Shown here: positions 16,268 to 23,853 of the stretch, piece after piece
How the letters are laid out: each line of letters begins with the position of its first letter
Position numbering within the stretch: position 1 is the stretch's first letter
Assembly: GCA_947177105.1 (NCBI GenBank)
Contig: CAMWTF010000005.1
Coordinates: 1 to 26,170 of the forward strand
Source of the DNA: an uncultured Lachnospiraceae bacterium
GTDB lineage: Bacteria; Bacillota; Clostridia; Lachnospirales; Lachnospiraceae
Direction: 5' to 3'
DNA: 26,170 nucleotides
Translations under genes and position numbers: made by a program
Notes under the pieces: model-generated
Told to the model about the DNA's origin: nothing
What the model saw: only the letters and a program-made list of their open reading frames with translations
Databases searched by the model: none

Positions 16268-17310
16268 AATTTTGTCATCACCTTCACATACTCTTCTTTT
16301 TTGTCCCGCATGATCTCCAGCCCCCGGGGCAGCTGCTCAAAGGGAAACTGATGCGTGATCAGGCGCTCTGGCTGTATCCGCCCCTGGGCCAGACGTTCCA
16401 GCACATACTGCCAGTCGTCTGTCTCCTCCTGTGTGAAAGAGGAGTTCCAACAGCCTCTGACAGTCAGCTGGTTTCTCAGTATCTTCCAGTACACCGCCTT
16501 ATCCAGGCTCACGTTCCCATAGGGATTTCCCACCAGCACCACCGTGCCCATGGGCGCGGTCTGTTCTATGGCCGCACTGATGGTATCGCTTTTGCCGATA
16601 CATTCAAAGAAGATATCCGCGCCCGCTCCGTCCGTTCTCTCCGCCAGCCAAGCTCCCAGTTCCTGGATTCTGGTATCACAAAAATCCTCCTGGGCTATAC
16701 CCACATCCATGGCCGAACGTTTTTGCTGGTCCTTGTTCCCTATGACCAGCACACGCTCTATGCCGGCCTCCTTCAGAAACATGGACAGCAGCAGTCCTAT
16801 GGTTCCCTGTCCGTACACCGCCACCGTCTGTCCCGGACCTACCTGTGCCCGGCGCAGGGCGTGAACCGCCACCGCCATGGGCTCCAGCATGGCGGCAGCC
16901 TCAAAGCTGACGCCCTCCGGCAGCGCGATGAGATTCGCCTCAGGTACCAGCACATATTCCGCAAAACCGCCGTCCGTGCGGGAACCCAGATAGCTATAGT
17001 TCCTGCACAATTCATAATGCTTTTGAAGACAGGGAGAGCACTTCCGGCAGGGGATCAGCGGAAAAACGCCCACCCTCCTGCCTGCCCACTCCGATCCGAC
17101 TCCGGCTCCCACAGCCGCCACCACACCGGAAAACTCATGCCCCGGCACAGTGGGAAAGGAATAGGTTCCTGTCTGAAATATTCTGGGGATATCCGAGCCG
17201 CAGATCCCAACGGCCTTCACCTGCACCAGCGCCTGACCCGCCCCCGGCGAAGGCACGGCTCTCTCTTCCATGCGCAAATCGCTTATTCCATATAATGCAT
17301 ACGCTTTCAT
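16264..17310 (-). CDS. Zinc-dependent medium-chain dehydrogenase, galactitol-1-phosphate 5-dehydrogenase-like
   Basis: A 348-residue medium-chain dehydrogenase that probably interconverts a polyol (or polyol phosphate) and a ketose. Catalytic zinc ligands are Cys37 (GICGSD), His58-Glu59 (PGHEFSG) and probably Glu143. Structural zinc ligands are Cys88, Cys91, Cys94 and Cys102. The nucleotide-binding loop is GQGTIG (167-172). GSDIPRIF and LGSRTDGGFAEYV resemble E. coli GatD. The ATG at 17310 is preferred over the GTG at 17328 because AGAGGTAAGG directly precedes it. It overlaps GH43 by 4 bp, which points to pentose or pentitol catabolism. Its position after rpe-like and ispD/tarI-like genes instead points to ribitol-5-phosphate synthesis (TarJ-like). 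The sequence does not settle this. Confidence 0.87.
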   Translation of the reverse strand: MKAYALYGISDLRMEERAVPSPGAGQALVQVKAVGICGSDIPRIFQTGTYSFPTVPGHEFSGVVAAVGAGVGSEWAGRRVGVFPLIPCRKCSPCLQKHYELCRNYSYLGSRTDGGFAEYVLVPEANLIALPEGVSFEAAAMLEPMAVAVHALRRAQVGPGQTVAVYGQGTIGLLLSMFLKEAGIERVLVIGNKDQQKRSAMDVGIAQEDFCDTRIQELGAWLAERTDGAGADIFFECIGKSDTISAAIEQTAPMGTVVLVGNPYGNVSLDKAVYWKILRNQLTVRGCWNSSFTQEETDDWQYVLERLAQGRIQPERLITHQFPFEQLPRGLEIMRDKKEEYVKVMTKL

Positions 17311-17329
17311 CCTTACCTCTTTCCGCACG

Positions 17330-17359
17330 GCAGGAGTTTGACCTAAGCCAAACTCCTGC
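17330..17359 (-). promoter_or_regulatory. Perfect 11-bp inverted repeat before the dehydrogenase-GH43 genes
   Basis: Minus-strand GCAGGAGTTTG and CAAACTCCTGC are exact complements separated by 8 nt. The repeat sits between the cytidylyltransferase stop and the dehydrogenase ribosome binding site. No T run follows, so it is not a standard terminator. It may be an operator, or an RNA hairpin that separates expression of the two halves of the operon. Confidence 0.6.
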
Positions 17360-17414
17360 TATGCCCACGATATCACACCAATAGATATATGGAACGTGCG
17401 TCCCTGCGCCCAGC

Positions 17415-18113
17415 TTAGCGGCTGCCTCCGTTTTCCCGCTCAAAACGCCGCAGATCGTCCATGGTGGTGATCTTGTAGTTACACTCCTCCCCGGGAATCA
17501 TAACGATATCCAGCCCCGCCAGAATCGCCGGCTCCGTGGAGCCGTTGATCTCCAGAATCCTCTCCGGCAGCAGCGCCCGGTTGGCCTCCAGGTAAACTCC
17601 CAATCGAAATGTCTCTGGAGCCTGCCCCGCATAGATACATTCTCTCTTGAGCAGCCGATCCACATTCTGTCCCGTCCCGCTGTAATAGACCGTATCTTTC
17701 ATGGGCAGCACCGGCAGCACCCCGTCATGCCCACGGAGGGCCTCCAGGCCGCGCTCCAACAGCCCCCGGGTGACGGCGGGCCTGGCTGCGTCATGGACTA
17801 TTACCGCCGCATCGGGATCCGCATATTGGCAGATGTCCTCCAGACCGTTTAAAATCGACTGCTGCCGGTTTGCCCCCGGTCTGGAAAAACCCTTGCATTT
17901 ATGGGTGAGCCCCGCCCGGCTCACGCATTCCCATGCCACGTCATGCCACTCCCGATCCGCCACGATCTGCACGGCGTCTATGTATTTACTCTCTGCCAAC
18001 GGCAGCAGGCAGTATTCTAACAGGATCCTGCCCCCCACCTCCAGATATTGCTTAGGGGTATCCAGTCCCATCCTGCTGCCGGTTCCTCCGGACAAAATCA
18101 GCGCTGCATTCAT
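17415..18113 (-). CDS. IspD/TarI-family cytidylyltransferase
   Basis: This 232-residue enzyme should couple CTP to a polyol phosphate, giving a CDP-alditol and pyrophosphate. The nucleotide loop reads LSGGTGSRMG followed by PKQ (20-22). RQQSI (83-87), HDAARP (107-112) and a C-terminal ITTMDDL are all family signatures. Members make CDP-methylerythritol (IspD, isoprenoid pathway) or CDP-ribitol (TarI/Bcs1, teichoic acids and capsules). The start overlaps the stop of the rpe-like gene (ATGA), and a dehydrogenase gene follows. That context favours the CDP-alditol role. A housekeeping IspD function is possible if no other copy exists in the genome. Confidence 0.85.
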   Translation of the reverse strand: MNAALILSGGTGSRMGLDTPKQYLEVGGRILLEYCLLPLAESKYIDAVQIVADREWHDVAWECVSRAGLTHKCKGFSRPGANRQQSILNGLEDICQYADPDAAVIVHDAARPAVTRGLLERGLEALRGHDGVLPVLPMKDTVYYSGTGQNVDRLLKRECIYAGQAPETFRLGVYLEANRALLPERILEINGSTEPAILAGLDIVMIPGEECNYKITTMDDLRRFERENGGSR

Positions 18114-18775
18114 ACCTCTTTTACCTGCCTGATCTCACTTAAAATATCCCCATAGGGCCTGTTTTTCCCAAACAACAGGGTCGTTCCCAGAACAAACCCG
18201 TCCACACCCTTGGGGGCAAACTGGATAATCCTGTCCATGCTGCAGGCCCCGTCCCAATACACCTTAAATTTCATCTCGTCCTTTAACTGCAGAAGTCTGT
18301 CTATTTTCTTCCCCACATAGGGCAGGTACATCTGACCCGCATTGCCGGGATTGACCGACATTACAAGCACTTTTTTCACAATGCGCAGCATTTCGTATAC
18401 CGTCTCAATGCTGGTGCCCGGATTGATGGCAATGCCCGGAATCATGCCTGCGTCAATAATCTTCTGTAATGTGGTTGACGGGTGGTATTCCGCCTCCGGG
18501 TGGATGTATACCGTGTCCCCTCTCCTTAACTTTTTCAAAAATATGTGGATATTATTGTTGGGATGTTCAATCATCAGATGTACGTCCAGGGGTTTTTCCG
18601 TCGCTGATGCAATATATGACATATCGTTTAATGACATGGCAAAATTTGGCACATACCGCCCATCCATAATATCTATGTGAAAGGAGTCAATGCCTCCTGC
18701 CTCCAGATCCCTGACTTCCTTTTCCAGATTGCCGTAACACGCGCACATCATGGATGCCGTCAACTCAAAATCCAT
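18110..18775 (-). CDS. Ribulose-phosphate 3-epimerase family protein (Rpe/AlsE-like)
   Basis: A 221-residue TIM-barrel epimerase that would interconvert ketose phosphates at C3. Metal and acid/base residues are kept: FHIDIMDG (His33, Asp35), DVHLM (His66) and YWDGACS (Asp175). The phosphate region reads MSVNPGNAGQ. The active-site end differs from housekeeping Rpe: it starts TASMMCAC, has IHPEAE instead of VHxEA, and WDGAC instead of VDGGI. This looks closer to allulose-6-phosphate epimerase-type members, so it may be a specialised paralogue. GGAGG lies 9 nt before the ATG, and a good promoter precedes it. The 4-bp overlap with the cytidylyltransferase suggests that it feeds a pentulose phosphate into that pathway. 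Confidence 0.86.
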   Translation of the reverse strand: MDFELTASMMCACYGNLEKEVRDLEAGGIDSFHIDIMDGRYVPNFAMSLNDMSYIASATEKPLDVHLMIEHPNNNIHIFLKKLRRGDTVYIHPEAEYHPSTTLQKIIDAGMIPGIAINPGTSIETVYEMLRIVKKVLVMSVNPGNAGQMYLPYVGKKIDRLLQLKDEMKFKVYWDGACSMDRIIQFAPKGVDGFVLGTTLLFGKNRPYGDILSEIRQVKEV

Positions 18776-18830
18776 TGGTTTATTCCTCCGTGAAATATTG
18801 CTGCCGCCTTCCCTGCGGCGATTCTTTTCT

Positions 18831-18859
18831 ATTCTATCATTGAAACAGTATCTTGTAAA
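18831..18859 (-). promoter_or_regulatory. Promoter of the rpe-like/cytidylyltransferase operon
   Basis: On the minus strand, TTTACA (18859-18854), a 17-nt spacer and TAGAAT (18836-18831) form a good housekeeping-type promoter in the gap after the FkbM gene. The leader contains a small GC stem (GCCGC/GCGGC) before the GGAGG. Confidence 0.65.
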
Positions 18860-18871
18860 GCGTGGGAAAAT

Positions 18872-19972
18872 TCACGTCCGGCCCTTTTTGCCGAACACAA
18901 TTCCCCGCCTCAGCTGCGCCTCCAGATAAGCGTCCAGCGTCCAGTTCGGGCACATATATCCCCTGGAGGTGTCAGTGGTAAATCCATGATTTTCCAGAGT
19001 GTGACGAATGCTCTCCTCATCCTCCCTGCAGTGGTAGGAGCAGATTGCGCAGCGTATGTTCCCACACCGCTCCAACAGCTTGTCCGCTCCCTCCAGCGCC
19101 GCCTTTTCCGCACCCTCGATATCCATTTTAATATAACCTATCTCTTCCGACGCAAACAGCCCGTCCAGGCTCACATGACTGCCCTCATGAAAACGATCCA
19201 GAAAACCGTTTATGATCTGCACTTTGTCCCTGTCCCCGCAAAAAGTCTGCTCCAGGGCCTCTATCCATTCGGGATCCGCCTCAATCAGATAAACTCTGAC
19301 CGCCCGGTCCACACAATTCAGAGCAAAAATCCCCTCTGCGGCCCCGGCGTCCACCACGATATCCCCCTCTTTTACCCCATAGGATTCCTTGTCATAGCAA
19401 TGCGGCGAGCGTCTGTCCTGCTCCATCACCACTGAGCGGTAGTAGCTGACAATCCTGTTCTCGTCCCAGGTTCTGGGAAAAAACATTTTTCTCCCCTTAT
19501 AGGGCACATACCTCATGCCCGTGGCGCCGTCCACCTCCACCGCCACCGGCAGGTTCTGATATTCCTCCACAAAATCATAGCTAATCAGATCTATCCGCCC
19601 TCTTTTATCAATATAATCTATAATCTCCGCAACCTCTGGATCGTCCTTGTCCGCCTGGTGCTTGTAGTTCCAGTACTCCCGGTTGGCCAAAGTATAGACG
19701 GATTGGGACAGCATATCCACGCAAAGGATAAACGCGTCCATGAGAAGCAAAATCTTGTCTCTGTCCGTCTCCCCCTCTGTGATATTAGTACACAGTATTT
19801 CAAAACGGTTCAAAACATCTGCGTATTGACGCTCTGTAAAGGTGCTGCGGTTCACCTGCAGCTCCGCATAGACACACTGTCTGATATCCGCCAGCGGAAC
19901 ATTTTCCACCGGCAGAGCGCCATTTTGGATGACATCTCTGAGTTTTAACAGTAATTCCCTTGTGTGATTCAT
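18872..19972 (-). CDS. FkbM-family SAM-dependent methyltransferase with an extra N-terminal region
   Basis: FkbM-type enzymes O-methylate sugars or other small hydroxylated molecules. This 366-residue protein has its catalytic domain at about 195-350: SAM loop VVDAGAAEG (206-214), acidic Glu231 for the ribose, and KMDIEGAE (282-289). About 190 residues precede it. The first 90 are helical and resemble the start of the divergently transcribed SGNH gene (DIRQCVYAEL here, DIQLCLLMEL there). No signal peptide or membrane span is evident. The ATG has AGAGGTAACC upstream. The gene lies between the SGNH gene and the CDP-alditol-like genes, which suggests modification of a surface glycan. The real substrate is unknown. 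Confidence 0.87.
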   Translation of the reverse strand: MNHTRELLLKLRDVIQNGALPVENVPLADIRQCVYAELQVNRSTFTERQYADVLNRFEILCTNITEGETDRDKILLLMDAFILCVDMLSQSVYTLANREYWNYKHQADKDDPEVAEIIDYIDKRGRIDLISYDFVEEYQNLPVAVEVDGATGMRYVPYKGRKMFFPRTWDENRIVSYYRSVVMEQDRRSPHCYDKESYGVKEGDIVVDAGAAEGIFALNCVDRAVRVYLIEADPEWIEALEQTFCGDRDKVQIINGFLDRFHEGSHVSLDGLFASEEIGYIKMDIEGAEKAALEGADKLLERCGNIRCAICSYHCREDEESIRHTLENHGFTTDTSRGYMCPNWTLDAYLEAQLRRGIVFGKKGRT

Positions 19973-20038
19973 GGTTACCTCTTTCCTTCTGCCAGTCTGC
20001 TTTTTGGCTTGTACGGCTCCCCGCTTTGTGCTAAAATT

Positions 20039-20059
20039 AGTATAAACTTTATGTATACT
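20039..20059. promoter_or_regulatory. Divergent -10 boxes in the FkbM/SGNH intergenic region
   Basis: AGTATA (20039-20044) and TATACT (20054-20059) form an inverted pair. Each reads as a -10 box on its own strand: the minus one for the FkbM gene, the plus one for the SGNH gene. Neither has a clear -35. The symmetry could also mark a shared operator. Confidence 0.4.
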
Positions 20060-20081
20060 TCAAAGACAGGTGGTACGATTT

Positions 20082-21089
20082 ATGCGAACTATACAGATTT
20101 TACTTCAACTTGTCAACTCCATAACAGCCAATCCCTCCGTCCTCCCGCTTTTGCCCTGGGAGGACATTCAGCTGTGTCTGCTTATGGAACTGGAATACCG
20201 CGATCATCTCTATACTAAGGAACAGATCAAGCATAGAAATACATTGTTTCAGGAATTGATAGCGGAATCCCGGCAATACGCGTCTTTAGGAGATGCCGAA
20301 GCCGTAGTCTTCCGGCTTCAGCAGATGGCCTTTACTCTGCAGACTCTGCCGGAATCGGAGCACACGAAACGCTTGTCAGAACAGGCTAATTTTGACCACG
20401 CATGCCTAAATCATTATAAAAACAACACTATTGTTATACTTGGCGATTCCCATGTAAACTTTTTCAGCGGCAATGAAGAACTCTCTTTTCTTCCCATAGG
20501 ACAGGATATCAATGTCTGCTTAGACAATTCGCCCTATCCTTTTACATCATTGCACCTTGGACCCTGCCTGGCCTACAGCAGCAACCGCTATAATACCACC
20601 TTTTCTTTCAGGGAAAAGCTGGAATATCTATGTCAAAACTTTATAAAAGCAAAGGCCAGGATCGTTTGCTGCCTTGGAGAAATTGATATCCGGGTACATG
20701 TGTTTAAACAGGCCGCTCTGCAAAACAGAAGCTATCAGGATATAGTTGACGATATACTTGCACAGTATTTTGCGTTTCTTCTCCGCCTGCAAGGGCTTGG
20801 CTATCAAGTCTCCTGCTGGGGGCCCGTGGCTTCTCAGAGCGAGGCATGCCCGGTAGATCCCCGTTTCCCGCGCAACGGAACCGAGATACAGCGCAACATG
20901 GCCACCGCATATTTTAACCAGGAGTTATCCCGGTTCTGCCAGCAGAATAATATGCCCTTTATGTCCATTTTTCAGGAACTGGTTACGCCAGATTACCATA
21001 CGCTGGATCAATATTATTCCCCGGATCACTGTCATTTGGGACAGGCTGCGCTGACCCTGGCCCTGCCCCAGTGGCAGAAAATACTGTAG
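20082..21089 (+). CDS. SGNH/GDSL-hydrolase-like protein with a helical N-terminal region
   Basis: The only plus-strand gene in the window, 335 residues. The catalytic part has SGNH features: VILGDSH (118-124, Ser123 in block I), a GEIDIR block in mid-domain, and a C-terminal DHCH (Asp315, His318). SGNH enzymes add or remove acyl groups on glycans, lipids and small molecules. The first 90 residues are helical and resemble the FkbM neighbour. The ATG at 20082 is chosen because AGGTGG lies about 9 nt upstream; an upstream GTG at 20070 would overlap that site. No signal peptide is seen, so it likely acts in the cytoplasm. The gene ends 13 nt from the convergent glycosyltransferase gene, with no terminator visible between them. 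It is visibly less GC-rich than its neighbours. Confidence 0.72.
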   Translation: MRTIQILLQLVNSITANPSVLPLLPWEDIQLCLLMELEYRDHLYTKEQIKHRNTLFQELIAESRQYASLGDAEAVVFRLQQMAFTLQTLPESEHTKRLSEQANFDHACLNHYKNNTIVILGDSHVNFFSGNEELSFLPIGQDINVCLDNSPYPFTSLHLGPCLAYSSNRYNTTFSFREKLEYLCQNFIKAKARIVCCLGEIDIRVHVFKQAALQNRSYQDIVDDILAQYFAFLLRLQGLGYQVSCWGPVASQSEACPVDPRFPRNGTEIQRNMATAYFNQELSRFCQQNNMPFMSIFQELVTPDYHTLDQYYSPDHCHLGQAALTLALPQWQKIL

Positions 21090-21102
21090 AAGTTCTTCCC
21101 AG

Positions 21103-22038
21103 CTAGTCCCATACCTCTATATAGCTGTCCTTGAACTCCTCCTGGGCAATCTCCAGCATCCGGCGGGCGGACAGCTTGCTCTGATACTCTTTATTGTCAA
21201 ACAGATTCCGGTGATCGGGGCGCACGGTGTGCCCCTTTTCAAAGGACAGCGCGAAGAAGTCCCTCCCCAGCCATTCGTAATCCTCGTCATCCAGTGTATG
21301 GGGATCCAGAAATTCTCCCGCATAGCGGAAAGAGTTCCAATTGCGCAGCCTGTAGGCTGTGGGATGGCGGAAAGCCACATAGGTCCCATAGGTCTCAAAC
21401 TCACTGAAGCTGTTGCTGGTCAATTGCTTTGGATCAATTGCGTGAAGCACCTTCTCATAAAAACGCTCGCCCGGTATCTGCTCATTGGCCTGTATATCCC
21501 TGATCAACTCCTGCATAATCTCACAGTTGATCAGCATATGTTCGGCGATAAAAGATTTTTCAATGCATTTGCGCATTCCTGGCAGCAGCTTCTCCAATGT
21601 CCGAAAATATTCCTCATGGCACTCATGCTTCAGATCCAGATAAGGTATGCCGCTTTCCTCCTGAAACATGGAAAAAGGTTTACAGGGCACGGTATCCCCG
21701 TCCCACACCAGGTAGTAGGCATCCTCGCACTGCGCATGATACTGCATCTTGAGAAACTGCTGGTAGTACCAGCCGGTTATCCCCCGGGGCACATCCTCCC
21801 TGCCCAGCACCTCCTGCATCACACCATGCACGGCGGCAAAGGGAATAATATCATCCTCCGCCAAAAATCCCACCCGATCTCCCAGGCCGCTCTCCGCCAC
21901 CAGCTGTCCCACTTCCTCGTTTCCTACAAACAGAAGCCGCCTGCCGGGCATGTTTTGAATTAAACGCGGATAATTGCACTGCAGCCGCAGATAGTCTTTG
22001 GCTGTGGTGACGATTAGTACGTCGTAGTTTTCCTGCAT
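21103..22038 (-). CDS. DUF6492-like glycosyltransferase
   Basis: A 311-residue protein that resembles the DUF6492 group of putative glycosyltransferases. It opens with a Rossmann-like strand (YDVLIVTTAKDY). GWYYQQFLKM (89-98) and the acidic metal-binding-type motif VWDGDT (111-116) are the clearest family marks. These match the GT-A fold expectation of a DxD site for a nucleotide sugar. There is no signal peptide or membrane span, so it should act on the cytoplasmic side. The ATG at 22038 has AGAGGAAAC upstream. Its neighbours (SGNH, FkbM, CDP-alditol-type genes) make a role in surface polysaccharide assembly likely. Donor and acceptor are unknown. Confidence 0.75.
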   Translation of the reverse strand: MQENYDVLIVTTAKDYLRLQCNYPRLIQNMPGRRLLFVGNEEVGQLVAESGLGDRVGFLAEDDIIPFAAVHGVMQEVLGREDVPRGITGWYYQQFLKMQYHAQCEDAYYLVWDGDTVPCKPFSMFQEESGIPYLDLKHECHEEYFRTLEKLLPGMRKCIEKSFIAEHMLINCEIMQELIRDIQANEQIPGERFYEKVLHAIDPKQLTSNSFSEFETYGTYVAFRHPTAYRLRNWNSFRYAGEFLDPHTLDDEDYEWLGRDFFALSFEKGHTVRPDHRNLFDNKEYQSKLSARRMLEIAQEEFKDSYIEVWD

Positions 22039-22077
22039 GTCAGTTTCCTCTCAATTATTTATAGTTTCCTCGGTTTG

Positions 22078-22104
22078 AGTATAAGATCAGATACCGCCTG
22101 TCAA
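22078..22104 (-). promoter_or_regulatory. Promoter-like site for the glycosyltransferase gene
   Basis: On the minus strand, a perfect TTGACA (22104-22099) is followed by TATACT (22083-22078). The spacer is only 15 nt, shorter than the usual 16-18, which lowers confidence. The -35 box lies in the loop of a small stem (GCCTG/CAGGC). Confidence 0.45.
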
Positions 22105-22130
22105 AATTCCAGGCTATCTGCTTCTCCACA

Positions 22131-23822
22131 CTACCCGATCAGCACCTTTTTTCCGCAAAAGGCAAAACCATACTTCCGTATGCGTTCCACCGGAATCCCT
22201 TTGGTCATGAGGGCAGCTTGATAGCTCCGCTCCTCAATCTGCCGCAGCGCCTCCCGCACTGTGTCGGACAGTTCCTTCTCCTCATCCTCATCCTGTACCT
22301 TAAATTCCAGAATAATGGCGTCATCGCTGTCTATATTCCGGGGCTCCAGCATCACATCATATCTGCCAAAACCACTCTCCCGGTTGGAGGTGACCACATA
22401 TCTGTCCGCCAGTTCCACCATCAGGCCCAGCACGAAACCATGGTAGAAGCGTTCCGGCTCCCTTTGCGGGCCTTTGCCCGTGTCAAAATAGCTGAACATC
22501 TCCAGGGTAACCCTGTTCATATAAGTGTTCATTGCTTTTACGTCGCCCAAGAGCAGAGCCTTGATAAAATCGTTATAATAGGACGATGGGCTGTCAAACC
22601 AGTCACGCACCATACTGCGGAACATGACCCGAACCTCAAAGTTTGTCAACTCCAACTCATAGACCTCCCGCCACTCCCCATACTCAGTCTCATATGTCTC
22701 GTAGCTTTTCACTTTCAAATAACCACCTGCAAGTAAGAAACTCCAGACGGCATTCCTCTTTGCAGACAGCTGATTAAAAACAATCTGCTCATCAATCTCC
22801 ACCCGGGCACTCTCTCCCTGCAATAGACTTTCAAAAGTTTTCTTAATATCCGCGCTTCCCTCACGAATCAGCTTGTTCACCAGAGCGTTGGAACTGGTAT
22901 TAGTCCAGTAGGCCCCTACTTTTCCTTTGTCAAGGAAGTTAAGGATAGACCATGGATTATAGATATCCCGCCTGCTGCCAAAGGTAAATCCATCATACCA
23001 GTCCCTAACCTGCTGTTTCCTATCTGACAAACCATATTCTTCTAACGCCGCATACACTTCCGTCTCCGTGAACCCGAAACAGTCCGCATACTTTTCTGAT
23101 GTAGTTGTCACCACCTCCAGATTGTTCAAACCTGAAAACATAGATTCCTTGCTAATTCTTGTGATTCCAGTCATAATGGCACGTTCCAAATATGGATTCG
23201 CCTTAAATGTCTCATTGAACAGACTCCTGGTAAAAGCCGCCAGTTCGTCCCAATACCCATCCACATAAGCTTCCTGCATGGGGGTGTCGTATTCGTCCAA
23301 AAGAATAATCACTCGTTTGCCATAGTGTTTCATCAAGTAATAAGCCAAAGTCTTGAGAGAACTTGTCTCAGACCCACCTTCCACACCAGCCGCATTCCGT
23401 CGGAATGACATTCTTTCATTATCATTAAGCTGCTTACTGTCCGCCAGATAGTCTAATTGATTGTATATATCCGTGATAATCTCACATATTTTTTTTCTGG
23501 TCGCCTGATAAGTCGTCTCCTTTACGTTGGCAAAACTGAGCGCAATCACAGGATATGTCCCCTGCAGCCGGCGGTATTTTTCCTCCTGCCAGATGGAAAG
23601 CCCCTGAAACAGGTCACTGCGCCCCGCATATTTTACAGAGAAGAACTGCTCCAGCATACTCATGTTCAAGGTTTTGCCAAAGCGCCGGGGACGGGTAATC
23701 AATGTCACATCGTCCCCCGTCTCCCACCATTGTCTGATAAAATCCGTTTTGTCCACGTAGAAATTGTTATTTGTTATGATTTTTTCAAAATCCTGACGCC
23801 CGATACCTATTACTCTCGCCAT
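22131..23822 (-). CDS. AAA-ATPase-like protein with C-terminal PD-(D/E)XK nuclease-like domain (DUF1703 type)
   Basis: This 563-residue protein has the common two-part plan of this family. The N-terminal half is an AAA-ATPase-like domain: it opens with FYVDKTDFI, has a Walker-A-like RPRRFGKT (44-51), and a Walker-B-like IILLDEYD (172-179). The C-terminal end resembles PD-(D/E)XK nucleases, with Asp489 (GRYD), Glu506 and Lys508 (ILEFKV) positioned like a catalytic triad. The family is widespread and often multicopy in gut Firmicutes and Bacteroidetes; its function is unresolved. Ideas include mobile-element-linked or defence roles. A truncated relative lies 31 nt upstream. The ATG at 23822 follows GGGAGGAAAAG. 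Confidence 0.88.
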   Translation of the reverse strand: MARVIGIGRQDFEKIITNNNFYVDKTDFIRQWWETGDDVTLITRPRRFGKTLNMSMLEQFFSVKYAGRSDLFQGLSIWQEEKYRRLQGTYPVIALSFANVKETTYQATRKKICEIITDIYNQLDYLADSKQLNDNERMSFRRNAAGVEGGSETSSLKTLAYYLMKHYGKRVIILLDEYDTPMQEAYVDGYWDELAAFTRSLFNETFKANPYLERAIMTGITRISKESMFSGLNNLEVVTTTSEKYADCFGFTETEVYAALEEYGLSDRKQQVRDWYDGFTFGSRRDIYNPWSILNFLDKGKVGAYWTNTSSNALVNKLIREGSADIKKTFESLLQGESARVEIDEQIVFNQLSAKRNAVWSFLLAGGYLKVKSYETYETEYGEWREVYELELTNFEVRVMFRSMVRDWFDSPSSYYNDFIKALLLGDVKAMNTYMNRVTLEMFSYFDTGKGPQREPERFYHGFVLGLMVELADRYVVTSNRESGFGRYDVMLEPRNIDSDDAIILEFKVQDEDEEKELSDTVREALRQIEERSYQAALMTKGIPVERIRKYGFAFCGKKVLIG

Positions 23823-23853
23823 AAGCTGCTTTTCCTCCCGACAGAATCCCTCT

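Noticed and set aside
22131..23822. DUF1703-type protein as a transposase or a confirmed anti-phage system
   Set aside because: There are no terminal inverted repeats or target duplications, and no defence partner genes. The family's function is not established, so only the domains are reported.
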